From: Pseudomonas sp. MN1F
GTDB taxonomy: Bacteria > Pseudomonadota > Gammaproteobacteria > Pseudomonadales > Pseudomonadaceae
Reading direction: 5' to 3'
DNA length: 64,000 nucleotides
Assembly (NCBI RefSeq): GCF_009391885.1
Contig: NZ_VZII01000051.1
Span: 19,078-83,077, forward strand
Every line of letters begins with the position of its first letter. Position 1 is the stretch's first letter. Under the pieces are notes generated by a model, which had not been told where the DNA came from, ran no database searches, and saw only the letters and a list, made by a program, of their open reading frames with translations. The position numbers were made by a program, and so were the translations under genes. This document shows, one piece after another, positions 41,868 to 51,212 of this stretch.

Positions 41868-42995
41868 TCACTTGGCTTCCACCTGCTTGATCGCCAGCAC
41901 GTCCTTCGGCGTGACCATGTCGCCCTTGTTGTTGCCCCAGGCGTTGCGCTCGTAGGTGACCACGGCGGCGATGTCGACTTCCGAGAGCTGCTTGCCGAAC
42001 GCGGCCATCGCCGTGCCCGGGCGGCCGTGGAATACCACGCTCAGGTGCTCTTCCTTCGGCCCGGTGGCCACTTTCGAGCCCTTGAGCGCCGGGAACATGG
42101 GTGGCAGGCCCTGGCCTTCGGCCTGGTGACAGGCCACGCAGGTGGTGTGATAGACCTTGTCGCCACGCTCGACCAGCTCTTCGAGGGTCCAATCCTTGCT
42201 GGTCAGTTCCTTGAGCTTGGCTGCCTCGGCCTTGCGCTCGCCGAGCCAGGTGTCGTAGTCGGCCTTGGACTTGACCTCGACCACCACCGGCATGAAGCCG
42301 TGGTCCTTGCCGCACAGCTCGGTGCACTGGCCGCGGTAGAGGCCGGGCTTCTCGATGCGGGTCCAGGCTTCGTTGACGAAGCCGGGGATGGCGTCACGCT
42401 TGACCGCAAAGGCCGGCACCCACCAGGAGTGGATGACGTCGGCGGCGGTCACCAGGAAGCGCACCTTGGCACCCACCGGCAGCACCAGCGGCTGGTCGAC
42501 TTCAAGCAGGTAGTGCTCGTCCTTGGGTGCCTTGTTGTGGATCTGATCGGCGGGGGTGGCCAGGTTGCTGAAGAACTCCACGTCCTGGCCCAGGTATTTG
42601 TAGTGCCACTTCCACTGGTAACCGGTGACCTGGATGTCGATGTCCGATTCACTGGCGTCGTAGATGTCGATCAGGGTCTTGGTGGCCGGAATGGCCATGG
42701 CCACGAGGATCAGGAAAGGGACGATGGTCCAGAGGATTTCCACCCAGGTGTGCTCGTGGAAATGCGCGGGCTGCTGGCCGGTAGAACGGCGGTGGATGAC
42801 CATGGACCAGAACATCGCACCGAATACCACGATGCCGATGATCACGCAGATCCAGAAGATCGTCATGTGCAGGTCGAACACGGCGTTGGAGACTTCCGTC
42901 GCCCCCGGGTGCATGTTCACGGTCCAGGCAGCGTTGGCCTGACCAAAAACCGACCACAACAGGAGGCCCATCCAGACATGTGGATGTCGCATCAT
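41868..42995 (-). CDS. coxB: Cytochrome c oxidase subunit II with fused cytochrome c domain
   Basis: This 375-aa protein has a signal peptide (about 1-22) and two membrane helices. The CuA domain carries CTELCGKDHGFM (Cys, Cys, His, Met ligands), with the aromatic electron-entry patch in GYQWKWHYKYLG. The C-terminal 100 residues are a monohaem cytochrome c domain (CVACH; Met in an AFGKQLSEVD context). It is a caa3-like subunit II receiving electrons from cytochrome c4 or c5. The start at 42995 follows AAGGGGAA. First gene of the operon. Confidence 0.95.
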   Translation of the reverse strand: MMRHPHVWMGLLLWSVFGQANAAWTVNMHPGATEVSNAVFDLHMTIFWICVIIGIVVFGAMFWSMVIHRRSTGQQPAHFHEHTWVEILWTIVPFLILVAMAIPATKTLIDIYDASESDIDIQVTGYQWKWHYKYLGQDVEFFSNLATPADQIHNKAPKDEHYLLEVDQPLVLPVGAKVRFLVTAADVIHSWWVPAFAVKRDAIPGFVNEAWTRIEKPGLYRGQCTELCGKDHGFMPVVVEVKSKADYDTWLGERKAEAAKLKELTSKDWTLEELVERGDKVYHTTCVACHQAEGQGLPPMFPALKGSKVATGPKEEHLSVVFHGRPGTAMAAFGKQLSEVDIAAVVTYERNAWGNNKGDMVTPKDVLAIKQVEAK

Positions 42996-43363
42996 TGCGG
43001 GTTCCCCTTCTCGTTCTTGTAGTCCCGGAGGCGTGGCCTGCGGCAAGAGGGAACGGCGGTCAAGACTGCCTGGCTTCGACGACCGAGCCCCTGCAAAAGC
43101 AGTCGGGCCTCATCAACGAATCACGTTCAACGGGAGTATAGACAGCGACCAACGGCACGCAACGACGCTGGCAAAATGAACTTCAAGAAATAGGGAAAAG
43201 GCTGCAAAAGCCCGGGCTTGATGGGTTATGGCAAAATAATGGCACCGCGATATACCTAACTGCGCACACGTTTGCGAGGTTTATAACAAATGCGTCTTAG
43301 GTATTCTGTATACCGAGCTAACTTAGTGTCTTCCGTTTGAAACGTCTTGTCCCTGGAGTTGTC
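42996..43363. other. Divergent promoter region between coxB and the gene at 43364
   Basis: No gene is visible in these 368 bp. It must carry the start signals for the cox operon (minus strand; see 43135-43162) and for the plus-strand gene. An AT-richer segment at about 43180-43340 suits the latter. A GCCC-TGCAAAAGCA-GTCGGGC type near-palindrome lies around 43087-43107. Confidence 0.5.
43135..43162 (-). promoter_or_regulatory. Candidate promoter of the coxB-A-ctaG-coxC operon
   Basis: Minus-strand TTGCGT (43162-43157) and TATACT (43140-43135) are spaced 16 bases, about 140 bp before coxB. The -10 fits both sigma-70 and RpoS. Prediction only. Confidence 0.45.
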
Positions 43364-44008
43364 ATGAACATCGCTGCTGTACGCGAGCAAATTAGCCAAG
43401 CCCACGATCACGAAGGCCGCACCGGCCAACTGAAAGAGCGTCTCGAGCTGCAACTGCCTCACCTGCACCCCTCGATCCAACTGCCTGAGCAGGACGCCCA
43501 GGGTACTTTGGCGCGCTTCGTCAGCGCTTACATCAATCAGGTTCCGGAGCTGCTGGAAGCCGCCCACACCGTGGCCCGCGAAGCGGGGATCGAATCCCAG
43601 ATCAAGCCTGTGCTGAAAATTGCCGAGGCCTATTTCCTGCAGCCACCGAGCGTGATGCAGGGGCATGTGGGCCTGGATTGCCTGCTGGACGAGGCCTACC
43701 TGGCGCACCGCCTGGTCGAGGAAGTCAACGACCTGTACATCCGCCACTTCCAGCAACCCCTGATTCCGGTCGACACCACGGTGGCCAACCTGATCGCCCA
43801 CCAGTTGATCGGCGAAACCTTCGCCAACCAGCTGGACGAGGTGGTGCACCATTCGGTGGACGAGATGCTGGACGACGAAAGCTTCGCCGCCGAGTCGGTG
43901 GAAGCCTATCGTGAAACCCTCAGCAGCCCGCAGACCGGCGATGCCTGGCGACGCTGGCCGTGCCTGTCGCGCCAGTTGAACGTGGAATTCGGCCAGGCCA
44001 GCGCCTGA
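43364..44008 (+). CDS. Conserved hypothetical helical protein
   Basis: This 214-aa soluble protein, with no signal or membrane segments, has predicted long helices throughout (for example REQISQAHDHEGRTGQLKER, then LIAHQLIGETFANQLDEVVH and SVDEMLDDESFAAESVEAYR). The start at 43364 follows CTGGAG; an upstream in-frame ATG lacks an RBS. I do not recognise a family. It is divergent from the cox operon and, as I recall, has an orthologue at this place in P. putida, so it is probably a core gene. Function unknown. Confidence 0.7.
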   Translation: MNIAAVREQISQAHDHEGRTGQLKERLELQLPHLHPSIQLPEQDAQGTLARFVSAYINQVPELLEAAHTVAREAGIESQIKPVLKIAEAYFLQPPSVMQGHVGLDCLLDEAYLAHRLVEEVNDLYIRHFQQPLIPVDTTVANLIAHQLIGETFANQLDEVVHHSVDEMLDDESFAAESVEAYRETLSSPQTGDAWRRWPCLSRQLNVEFGQASA

Positions 44009-44115
44009 TCTGCAGCGCGGGCGAGGGAAAGCGCTCCCGCTGCTGCCCCCCGCCTTCGATCATTACTGTCATCCGGCCGCCTCAGGGCGGCCTTTTCCAT
44101 TTCAAGGTGATGACA

Positions 44116-45198
44116 ATGACGATCAGTAGAAACCGGATCTACACCGACCTGCTACGGGGCACCTATCGCACGATATGGGGCAACTGGGGGCTCAATCCCG
44201 CCATCAAGCCGGGCGCAGTCGGTATCATCGATGCCGACTCCGGCGACTTCAAGCTTGTGGCCGAATGCCTGCCCGGCGTCGAGATCAGCAAGAACCAGCA
44301 AAGTCGCAAGTGGGACTTCAAGTCCACTGGCGTGACCTGCAGGAGTATCAACACCAGCGTCGCAGGGCTGATCTTCGACCCGAACACTGGTGCCGAGGTC
44401 AAACCTGATGCCACGCTGGAATGGTCCTTCGACAAGGAGAATTCCATCACCTCGGAATTCGCCATCAGCGGTGAACACACCGTCAGCAACCTTGCCATCC
44501 TGAACGACCAGTACGATTGGCTGCTCGCCCAGGCGCGCAATTTGAACATGGCGACCGGCGCCGGTATCTCCGAGGGGTTTGGCGTGGTGACTTCGGTCAT
44601 CTACGCCAGCAGTGGCCTCAACGCAGTGTCGAAGAAGAGCAAAGCCAGCTTCACCGTCTCAGGTAGCGCAAGCGGCCTCAACCGCCTGCTTGGTGAGGAC
44701 GGCATCAATGGCAAAGGCAAGGCAAGCTACGTGTTCAGCAGCAACTCCAGTGAAGTCGAGACGCATACCTTGCCGGCAAAAAGCGGTGAAGTGGCAACCG
44801 AACCGCTGCCCGTCGCCTATACCTTTGCCTCGTTCGCGGGCAGCCGAGTGCTGATTCCGAGCTGGGTCGGCAAGATCGGCGTGCTGAACCTGCTGGTGGA
44901 TAGCAAGGCTTCGTCCTTCACCACCTACAGTACCAAGGTCACACTCTCCTACCAGACCCCCACCGGCCCGGTCGAAGAATCCAGGACCGTGATTGGTGGC
45001 AGTTCGACCAGCTTCGGAGAAATTCCCCTGACCGCCACCGAGATGACGTTAACTGCAGAGTTCATCAGCATCGGTTCCAATATACGTAAATCGCTGAGGT
45101 GGAACACGCCCGCCAGCGAGTGGCTGGGCGGCACCCGTACGGTGAACCTCACCGGTACCTGGCCGGGCGCGCCGCAGATGGCCGAAGTAAAACGCTGA
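44116..45198 (+). CDS. Unknown 360-aa beta-rich protein (possible accessory effector or toxin)
   Basis: The start at 44116 follows AAGG at 8 bases. The protein has no signal peptide and no classical membrane helix. It is rich in Ser, Thr, Val and Gly with alternating hydrophobic/polar strands, notably FGVVTSVIYASSGLNAV, KKSKASFTVSGSASG and GKGKASYVFSSNSSEVET, followed by a C-terminal beta domain (FTTYSTKVTLSYQTP) ending in WPGAPQMAEVKR. By eye, the order of strands and a helix in the first 240 residues recalls gasdermin-like or other pore-forming domains. That is weak inference; I cannot name the family. Codon use is less GC-biased than in the neighbours. It has its own RBS and no partner genes. 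Confidence 0.65.
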   Translation: MTISRNRIYTDLLRGTYRTIWGNWGLNPAIKPGAVGIIDADSGDFKLVAECLPGVEISKNQQSRKWDFKSTGVTCRSINTSVAGLIFDPNTGAEVKPDATLEWSFDKENSITSEFAISGEHTVSNLAILNDQYDWLLAQARNLNMATGAGISEGFGVVTSVIYASSGLNAVSKKSKASFTVSGSASGLNRLLGEDGINGKGKASYVFSSNSSEVETHTLPAKSGEVATEPLPVAYTFASFAGSRVLIPSWVGKIGVLNLLVDSKASSFTTYSTKVTLSYQTPTGPVEESRTVIGGSSTSFGEIPLTATEMTLTAEFISIGSNIRKSLRWNTPASEWLGGTRTVNLTGTWPGAPQMAEVKR

Positions 45199-45200
45199 CT

Positions 45201-46718
45201 TCAGGTGCCAGCAACGCTGCGTAAACGGCCCTCAACCCTGCGCTTGAGCCCTCGCGGCTCGATGCGCAGGATAGACCCGCTGCTCTTGCTCCAATCCTCC
45301 AGCAATTCCAGGCATGAATGGTCGATGTAGGTCAGGTTGGCCAGTGGCACATGCAAGGTGGTACCGGCGGGCACGGTGTCGAGCACCTGAGTCAGCGCAG
45401 GTACTTTGAGGAACGTTGCCGCGCCACTCAGGCGCAGTTCCATATGCCCGCTGGATGCCAGCTGAATCAGGCAGATCTTCAAGCGTGCCGCCTTGAATGC
45501 CAGTTTCAGCAGTGTCAGGGCAAAGCCCAGCAGCACACCGGTCAACAGGTCGGTGAAGATGATTGCCATGGCGGTCGCCACATAGGTGAACATCGGCATC
45601 CGACCGTAGCGACGCAAACCTCGCAGCGCCTTGAAATCGACCAGTTTGATGCCGGTGTAAACCAATACGCCTGCCAGGCTCGCCACCGGAATTTGCTGCA
45701 GCACGCTACTGAGTACCACCACGAACGCCAGTAGCCACACACCATGGAGGATGGCGGAAGCACGGGTTTGCGCGCCGGCCTGGACGTTGGCCGAGCTGCG
45801 CACAATCACGCCGGTCATCGGCAAGGCTCCCAATAACCCGCAGAGCATGTTGCCGATCCCTTGTGCCGACAGCTCACGATCGAAGTCCGAACGCTGGCCG
45901 CTGTGCATGCGATCGACCGCGGCCGCCGACAGCAGCGTCTCGGCACTGGCGATGAAGGCCAGGGCGAAAGCCGCCACCAGCAGGGTCGGGTCGGCGAGCT
46001 TCATCAGGTCGTCCGGGCGGATCCAGTCGATCGCCTCGGACAGGTCTGCCGGAACTTGCACGCGGTTCACCGGCAGTGCCAGCCACATGGCGACGGCGGT
46101 CATCGCTGCCACGCCCAGCAATGCACCGGGAACGAAGCGCAGCTTCTGTGGCCGCAGGCGCTCCCAGGCCCACATGATGGCAATGGTACCCAGCCCAAGT
46201 GCGCCGGCTATCCAACCAGAGCCTGCATCCTCCAGGGGCAGGGCGGCGCTCACGGTGGCGGGAAACGCCAACAGATTCTGCATGCCCGACGGCTGCGGCG
46301 CCGTGTCGAACATGACATGCACCTGCGACAACACAATCAGCACGCCGATACCGGCGAGCATGCCATACACCACCGCTGGCGCGGTGACACGGAACCAGCA
46401 ACCCAGGCGCAAGCGCCCGGCCAGCAATTGCAGAATCCCCGCCAGCAGCAGGATGGGCCCAAGCATGGCCATGCCGTGCTGACGCACCAATTCGAACACC
46501 AGCACCGCCAGGCCCGCCGCCGGGCCGCTGACCTGCAATGGCGAGCCCGCCAGGAAGCCGACCACGATACCGCCGATGATACCGGTGATCAGGCCCTTGG
46601 CCGGCGGCATGCCCGAGGCGATCGCAATGCCCATGCACAACGGCAGGGCGACCAGGAAGACCACCACCGACGCCAGCAACTCACGCGGCAGGGCCGCTTT
46701 CAACTGTGTAATGTTCAC
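45201..46718 (-). CDS. SulP-family anion (probably bicarbonate) transporter
   Basis: This 505-aa protein has about 10-14 membrane helices and a C-terminal STAS domain (about residues 410-500: LRLSGAATFLKVPALTQVL, then HVPLANLTYIDHSCLELLEDW). SulP motifs are SGPAAGLAVLVFELV, AFALAFIASAETLLSAAAVD and GALPMTGVIVRSSANVQAG. The carbonic anhydrase gene directly upstream on the same strand suggests that it moves bicarbonate (BicA-like) rather than sulfate, but this is inference. It ends 2 bp from the convergent unknown gene. Confidence 0.85.
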   Translation of the reverse strand: MNITQLKAALPRELLASVVVFLVALPLCMGIAIASGMPPAKGLITGIIGGIVVGFLAGSPLQVSGPAAGLAVLVFELVRQHGMAMLGPILLLAGILQLLAGRLRLGCWFRVTAPAVVYGMLAGIGVLIVLSQVHVMFDTAPQPSGMQNLLAFPATVSAALPLEDAGSGWIAGALGLGTIAIMWAWERLRPQKLRFVPGALLGVAAMTAVAMWLALPVNRVQVPADLSEAIDWIRPDDLMKLADPTLLVAAFALAFIASAETLLSAAAVDRMHSGQRSDFDRELSAQGIGNMLCGLLGALPMTGVIVRSSANVQAGAQTRASAILHGVWLLAFVVVLSSVLQQIPVASLAGVLVYTGIKLVDFKALRGLRRYGRMPMFTYVATAMAIIFTDLLTGVLLGFALTLLKLAFKAARLKICLIQLASSGHMELRLSGAATFLKVPALTQVLDTVPAGTTLHVPLANLTYIDHSCLELLEDWSKSSGSILRIEPRGLKRRVEGRLRSVAGT

Positions 46719-46740
46719 CGTGTTTCTCCTTTCTCTGACG

Positions 46741-46762
46741 CACGGCCATTCCCCTGGCCGTG
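46741..46762. repeat. 8-bp palindromic hairpin between carbonic anhydrase and sulP genes
   Basis: CACGGCCA and TGGCCGTG are perfectly inverted with a six-base loop. This is an intercistronic stem of unknown role; it may modulate readthrough into sulP. Confidence 0.4.
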
Positions 46763-46913
46763 GGCACGTTTGGTCCCTGACGAGCGCGCAGGCGCGGGCC
46801 GCCAGCGGGAATCGCCGGCAGGGTAGTCAGGGCATGTTCAAGGCAGCCGAAGGCCGCGCCGCACCCGCGTTGGGTGCAGCCGGCTATTCAAGGTTCAGCT
46901 GTGGACGGGTCGC

Positions 46914-47633
46914 TTAGTAGCGGCCTCTCGGAGTGGCGCTTGGCACCGGCTGGCCAGCGGCCAGGGGCAGGAAGCTGTCGCTGACGGCGTCGTAGGCTTC
47001 GATCTTGCTGGTCTCGATGTCGTAGATCCAGCCGTGGATGAACAGCTCACCCGCTGCCAGGCGCGAAGCCACCGACGGGTGGGTGCGCAGGTGATGCAGC
47101 TGGGCGATGACGTTTTCCTTGGTCAGCACCTGCATGGTTTCGTGCTCGCTGCCGCACGAGCAATTGTTCTCGACCACGGTTCGGGCCACTTCGGCGTGAC
47201 GCAACCAGGCGGAAACGGTCGGCATCTTGGTCAGCGATTGCGGGTTCAGCACGGCACGCATGGCACCGCAGTCGGAGTGGCCGCAGACAATGATGTGGTG
47301 CACCTTCAGCGCCAGCACTGCGTACTCGATCGCGCTGGAAACGCCGCCGTTCATCTGGCCATATGGCGGAACCACGTTACCGACGTTACGGGTCACGAAC
47401 AGGTCGCCCGGCGAGCTCTGGGTAATCAGCTCGGGGACGATGCGCGAGTCGGCACAGGTGATGAACATGGCGCGCGGGGTTTGCGCAGTGGCGAGCTTCT
47501 TGAACAGCTCTTGCTGCTCGGGGAAGACGTCATGGTGAAAGCGCAGGAAGCCGTCGACGATGTGCTTCAGGGCGGCATCGGCGCTCTCCGCTGGAGCTGG
47601 CGGAACGACCTTGGATGGGTCCTTTACGGGCAT
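46914..47633 (-). CDS. Beta-class carbonic anhydrase
   Basis: This 239-aa enzyme interconverts CO2 and bicarbonate. The zinc ligands and active site are clear: FITCADSRIVPEL (Cys, then the Asp/Arg dyad) and IIVCGHSDCGAM (His and Cys). The N-terminus is a short extension without a signal. It is followed by the SulP transporter gene 195 bp downstream on the same strand, a common bicarbonate module; small hairpins lie in the gap. Confidence 0.92.
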   Translation of the reverse strand: MPVKDPSKVVPPAPAESADAALKHIVDGFLRFHHDVFPEQQELFKKLATAQTPRAMFITCADSRIVPELITQSSPGDLFVTRNVGNVVPPYGQMNGGVSSAIEYAVLALKVHHIIVCGHSDCGAMRAVLNPQSLTKMPTVSAWLRHAEVARTVVENNCSCGSEHETMQVLTKENVIAQLHHLRTHPSVASRLAAGELFIHGWIYDIETSKIEAYDAVSDSFLPLAAGQPVPSATPRGRY

Positions 47634-47926
47634 GATTCATCCTCTTGACGGTGTGAAGGTAAATCCATTTTACCGGTGAAAGATTCTGGCTATGCGCAGA
47701 TTTAGATGACGCGCACGGGCGATAGATCACAGTCTTCGCTGACTGGATTCCTACGCTAGCGGGGAAAACTTAACTGAAACTTAATTCGGAGGCTCTAGAA
47801 CGGGTGTTCCAGATATAAAAGGCGGGAACCGAATAATAGCAAAAAAGCATCAGCTGCCAAGCGCCATTACTCAGATTATTTGCTTGAATGAGTGACACTG
47901 GGGATGCCTGCAGGCGCCACCTGCTG

Positions 47927-48985
47927 TCAGAACAACGCCATCTGGCCACCTGGCGGGCAAAAGGCCGTGCAATCCAGCGCCTGCGCTTCCCGCCCCTCGA
48001 AGTCCAGCCGCTTCATCGCCTTGGCAAAGCGCTGCGCCAGCAACTCGGCAAACACGCCTTCGCCCCGCATCCGCGCCCCGAAGCGGCTGTCGTAAAGTTC
48101 GCCGCCGCGGCTCTGGCGAATCAGGCTGAGCACATGGGCCGCCCGCTGTGGGTAATGATCCTGCAACCACTGTTCGAACAATGGCGCCACTTCCAATGGC
48201 AGGCGCAGCATCATGTAGGCAGCGCTCTGAGCGCCAGCTTGCTTGGCAGCTTCCAGCAAACGCTCCAGCTCGCTGTCGTTGATCATCGGAATCATCGGCG
48301 AACACAGCACGCCCACCGGTACGCCGGCCTCACGCAAAACCCGGATGGCGCGCAAGCGGGCACCTGGTGATGCCGCGCGTGGTTCGAGCACGCGCTTGAG
48401 GTCGTCATCCAGCGTGGTGAGGCTGATCATCACCCGCGCCAGGCGCAGGCTGGCCATTTCTGCCAGCAAGTCGAGGTCACGCAGCACCAGCGCGCCCTTG
48501 GTGACGATGGTCACCGGGTGGCGGAAGCGCAGCAGTACCTCCAGCAGGCGCCGGGTGAGCTGCTGTTCACGTTCGATTGGCTGATAAGGGTCGGTATTCG
48601 AACCCAGGTTGATGGGTGCGCAGACGTAACCCGGTTTACTCAGTTGCTGGGCGAGCACCTCCGCGGCGTTGGTCTTGGCGATCAGCTTGGTCTCGAAATC
48701 CAGACCAGGCGACAGGTCCCAGTAGGCGTGAGAAGGGCGGGCATAGCAGTAGATACAACCGTGTTCGCAGCCACGGTAAGGATTGATGGAGCGGTCAAAA
48801 GGCAGGTCGGGGGAGGTGTTGCGGCTGATCACCGACCTGGCTGTCTCGATCCGCACTTCGGTGCCCTGGGTGAGCGGCACCTCCTGGTACCAGCCGTCAT
48901 CCTCCGCGACCGAATGGCGCGGGGCGAAGCGGTTGTGCGGATTGTGCGCCGTGCCACGGCCCTTTTTTGCTGCAGGATGGATCAT
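47927..48985 (-). CDS. PA0069-family radical SAM protein (SplB-like), SOS-regulated
   Basis: This 352-aa protein has the radical-SAM cluster motif CEHGCIYC (CxxxCxxC) in NPYRGCEHGCIYCYARPSH. The core continues with VTIVTKGALVLRDLDLL and RVMISLTTLDDDLKRVLEPRAASPGARLRAIRVL. This resembles the PA0069 family, distantly related to spore photoproduct lyase. The substrate is unknown. A consensus LexA box sits 15 bp before the start (49000-49015), so it should be induced by DNA damage; PA0069 is, from memory, in the P. aeruginosa LexA regulon. Confidence 0.88.
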   Translation of the reverse strand: MIHPAAKKGRGTAHNPHNRFAPRHSVAEDDGWYQEVPLTQGTEVRIETARSVISRNTSPDLPFDRSINPYRGCEHGCIYCYARPSHAYWDLSPGLDFETKLIAKTNAAEVLAQQLSKPGYVCAPINLGSNTDPYQPIEREQQLTRRLLEVLLRFRHPVTIVTKGALVLRDLDLLAEMASLRLARVMISLTTLDDDLKRVLEPRAASPGARLRAIRVLREAGVPVGVLCSPMIPMINDSELERLLEAAKQAGAQSAAYMMLRLPLEVAPLFEQWLQDHYPQRAAHVLSLIRQSRGGELYDSRFGARMRGEGVFAELLAQRFAKAMKRLDFEGREAQALDCTAFCPPGGQMALF

Positions 48986-48999
48986 CGGCAGGCCTCATA

Positions 49000-49015
49000 C
49001 TGTATATGCAAACAG
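49000..49015. promoter_or_regulatory. LexA box upstream of the radical SAM gene
   Basis: CTGTATATGCAAACAG matches the CTGT-N8-ACAG consensus exactly and is positioned just before the start codon at 48985. Confidence 0.85.
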
Positions 49016-49064
49016 TATACGGGCTTTAATGATCTTTCCAGCACCTCTGGTCAGCGCAGCCTCC

Positions 49065-51086
49065 TCAGGCCAAACCATGCCAGTGCAGATAGGGCCCGAG
49101 GTCAACCGGTCGCCCGAGAAACGCCTCGATGCCGGTCAACAATGGACGCGCCGAGCCATGGGCGAGCAGTTCGTCTTGCAGTGCCCGCCCCGTCGCACGG
49201 TCCAGCAAGCCGTTTGCCCTGAACCGCGAGAACAGATCGAAAGCGTGCACATCGGACCACACGTACGCGTAGTAGCCGGCGTCGTAGTGGTTGACTAGGT
49301 AATCGAATGCATGCGCCGGGTGCTCGAAATCCTCCAGAGGCCAATAGCCGCAAAGCTCCCGTGCAGCATCCAGCCTCTGCTGCAGGCTCTTGCCGTCATC
49401 CGGCGAGGCATGCAGGTCGAGGTCGAACAACGCCATCACCAGGTTCTGCGCCGCACCTTCGACCTCTTCGCGCTGCAGTGCAGCCAGCAACGTCCGTGTT
49501 TCTTCCAGGCCCAGTTTCTCGCCGGAATCCTTGTGTGACGAGATATCAACCAGATAATCCGCCTCCCACGCCCAGCGTTCCAGCAGCTTGCCATACACCT
49601 CCACACCATCGGTACCCAACAGGCTCACCGCAGAGCCGACGTGGGTCGTGGTACGTACCAGCAGATGGTGCAATGCGTGCCCGAATTCGTGATGGATCTT
49701 GCGCAGTGCCAGATGGTCGAGCAGTGGCGGCTCTTGGCCGAGACCAGCAGGCACATCGGTAAACACCATCACTACCGCCGCCTGATAGACACCTTCGGCA
49801 TCGACACGGCGATTGCGCACGTAGCGCGTTTCGACCAGATCGGCCTGTTTACCGGGGTACTGAACAGCATCCAGATACAGCAAGCCAAGGTAGGCATGGT
49901 CTTGCCAGACTTCAAAAGCCATCACGCTCTCGTGCCAGGTCGCGATCGGGCTGGCGTCGTCACCGGCCTTGAGCGTCAAGCCAAACACCTGCTGCGCCAT
50001 GCGTGCCAGGCTGGCGACGACGTTGGCCAGCGGGAAATACTCGCGAAACGTTGCCATGGGCAGCGACGCCTGCGCGGTGTCGCCAGCCCTGTGTACATAC
50101 AGCCGATCCCAGGGCCGCACCTGGTCGATCCCGAGACCCTCGGCGCGAGCATCCAGCAGCAGGCGCAACTGGCCCATGGCGGGTTTGATGTTGCCGGCCA
50201 AGGTCTGCAGGAACCCTTGTACCTGATCAAGGTTGCCGGCACTTTTCTCGCGCAGGCTCAGCGATGCGTGATCGGAAAAGCCCAGCAATTTCGCTTTCTC
50301 TGCGCGAACGGTGGCCAGCTCTGCAAGGATTTTCCCGTTGTCCTGCGAAGCGTCCGCGCTGACTCCACGCGTGTGGTATCGGCGATAGACGGCTTCGCGC
50401 AGTTCCCGATTGCTGGCCACGGCCATCACGTCACGGGTCCAGTGGTCGTCCGCCGGGATCAGCCAGCCTGGCGTACCGGAAGCTTCGGCGTTGGCGCGCA
50501 GTTCTTCGCGCATGCGCGGGCTGAAACCACCCAGCAGCTGCTCATCCGACACATGGACGCCGTCCCGGGCGATGTTGGCCCGGTAGCGAGCTTCCAGATC
50601 CTGGACCCTGGCTTGCGCATCCGCCAGCACTTGCAAATCGGCCTCATCGAGCAATGCGCCCTTGAGCGTGAATTGCCTGATGTACCACTGGACGACTGCG
50701 CGTTCATGAGCATCCAGGTTCTGGCCCTGGGGGCTCTGCGCCAACTGCACGTAGCAAGCCCGCAGCGCCTTGTTCGACAGTTTCTGTTCATAGCGAAGTA
50801 TCAGCTTGCCATACAGCTCACCCAGCAGCGCGGCCCAGGTGTCGCCCTTGAAGGTAAGCGGGGAGGCAGCGAACAGCACAGCCTGCAGCTGCGCATCCAG
50901 TGCATCCACCGCCAGCACCAGATCGTCCCAGGTCGGCAAGCTTTGTTGCGCAGCGATGATCCGCACGATGCCCTGCTGATGGGCATCGAGCGCCAGATCG
51001 AACGCAGCGCGCAGGTTATCCAGCGTCACCGCCGCATAATCGACCGGTGTACCGCTGCCTTGCAGCAATGGATTGGAGTTTTGCAT
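49065..51086 (-). CDS. Second M3-family oligopeptidase (diverged PrlC paralogue)
   Basis: This 673-aa metallopeptidase has the zinc motif HHEFGHALHHLL and a downstream glutamate in TDGVEVYGKLLERWAWE. The fold is the same as that of the PrlC encoded next door (HEFGHGLHH), but identity is clearly lower, suggesting an old duplication or acquisition. There is no signal peptide, so it is cytoplasmic. The start follows AAGGTGAT. It should cleave short peptides. Its separate RBS and the 126-bp gap from yheV suggest its own regulation. Confidence 0.88.
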   Translation of the reverse strand: MQNSNPLLQGSGTPVDYAAVTLDNLRAAFDLALDAHQQGIVRIIAAQQSLPTWDDLVLAVDALDAQLQAVLFAASPLTFKGDTWAALLGELYGKLILRYEQKLSNKALRACYVQLAQSPQGQNLDAHERAVVQWYIRQFTLKGALLDEADLQVLADAQARVQDLEARYRANIARDGVHVSDEQLLGGFSPRMREELRANAEASGTPGWLIPADDHWTRDVMAVASNRELREAVYRRYHTRGVSADASQDNGKILAELATVRAEKAKLLGFSDHASLSLREKSAGNLDQVQGFLQTLAGNIKPAMGQLRLLLDARAEGLGIDQVRPWDRLYVHRAGDTAQASLPMATFREYFPLANVVASLARMAQQVFGLTLKAGDDASPIATWHESVMAFEVWQDHAYLGLLYLDAVQYPGKQADLVETRYVRNRRVDAEGVYQAAVVMVFTDVPAGLGQEPPLLDHLALRKIHHEFGHALHHLLVRTTTHVGSAVSLLGTDGVEVYGKLLERWAWEADYLVDISSHKDSGEKLGLEETRTLLAALQREEVEGAAQNLVMALFDLDLHASPDDGKSLQQRLDAARELCGYWPLEDFEHPAHAFDYLVNHYDAGYYAYVWSDVHAFDLFSRFRANGLLDRATGRALQDELLAHGSARPLLTGIEAFLGRPVDLGPYLHWHGLA

Positions 51087-51179
51087 GGCACATCACCTTG
51101 TTCTGTTCGAGGAACAAGCGAGCGTGCTATGCCAGGGAAAAAGCGGGGGCTACTTATCTAACACCCCGAGCACATGCCA

Positions 51180-51200
51180 GCCCGGGCACCAGGCCCGGGC
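51180..51200. terminator. Hairpin after yheV
   Basis: GCCCGGGC occurs twice around an ACCAG loop (51180-51187 and 51193-51200); each arm is self-complementary. No T run is present. Probably a 3'-end stem of the prlC-yheV transcript. Confidence 0.4.
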
Positions 51201-51212
51201 GGCACGACGGCT

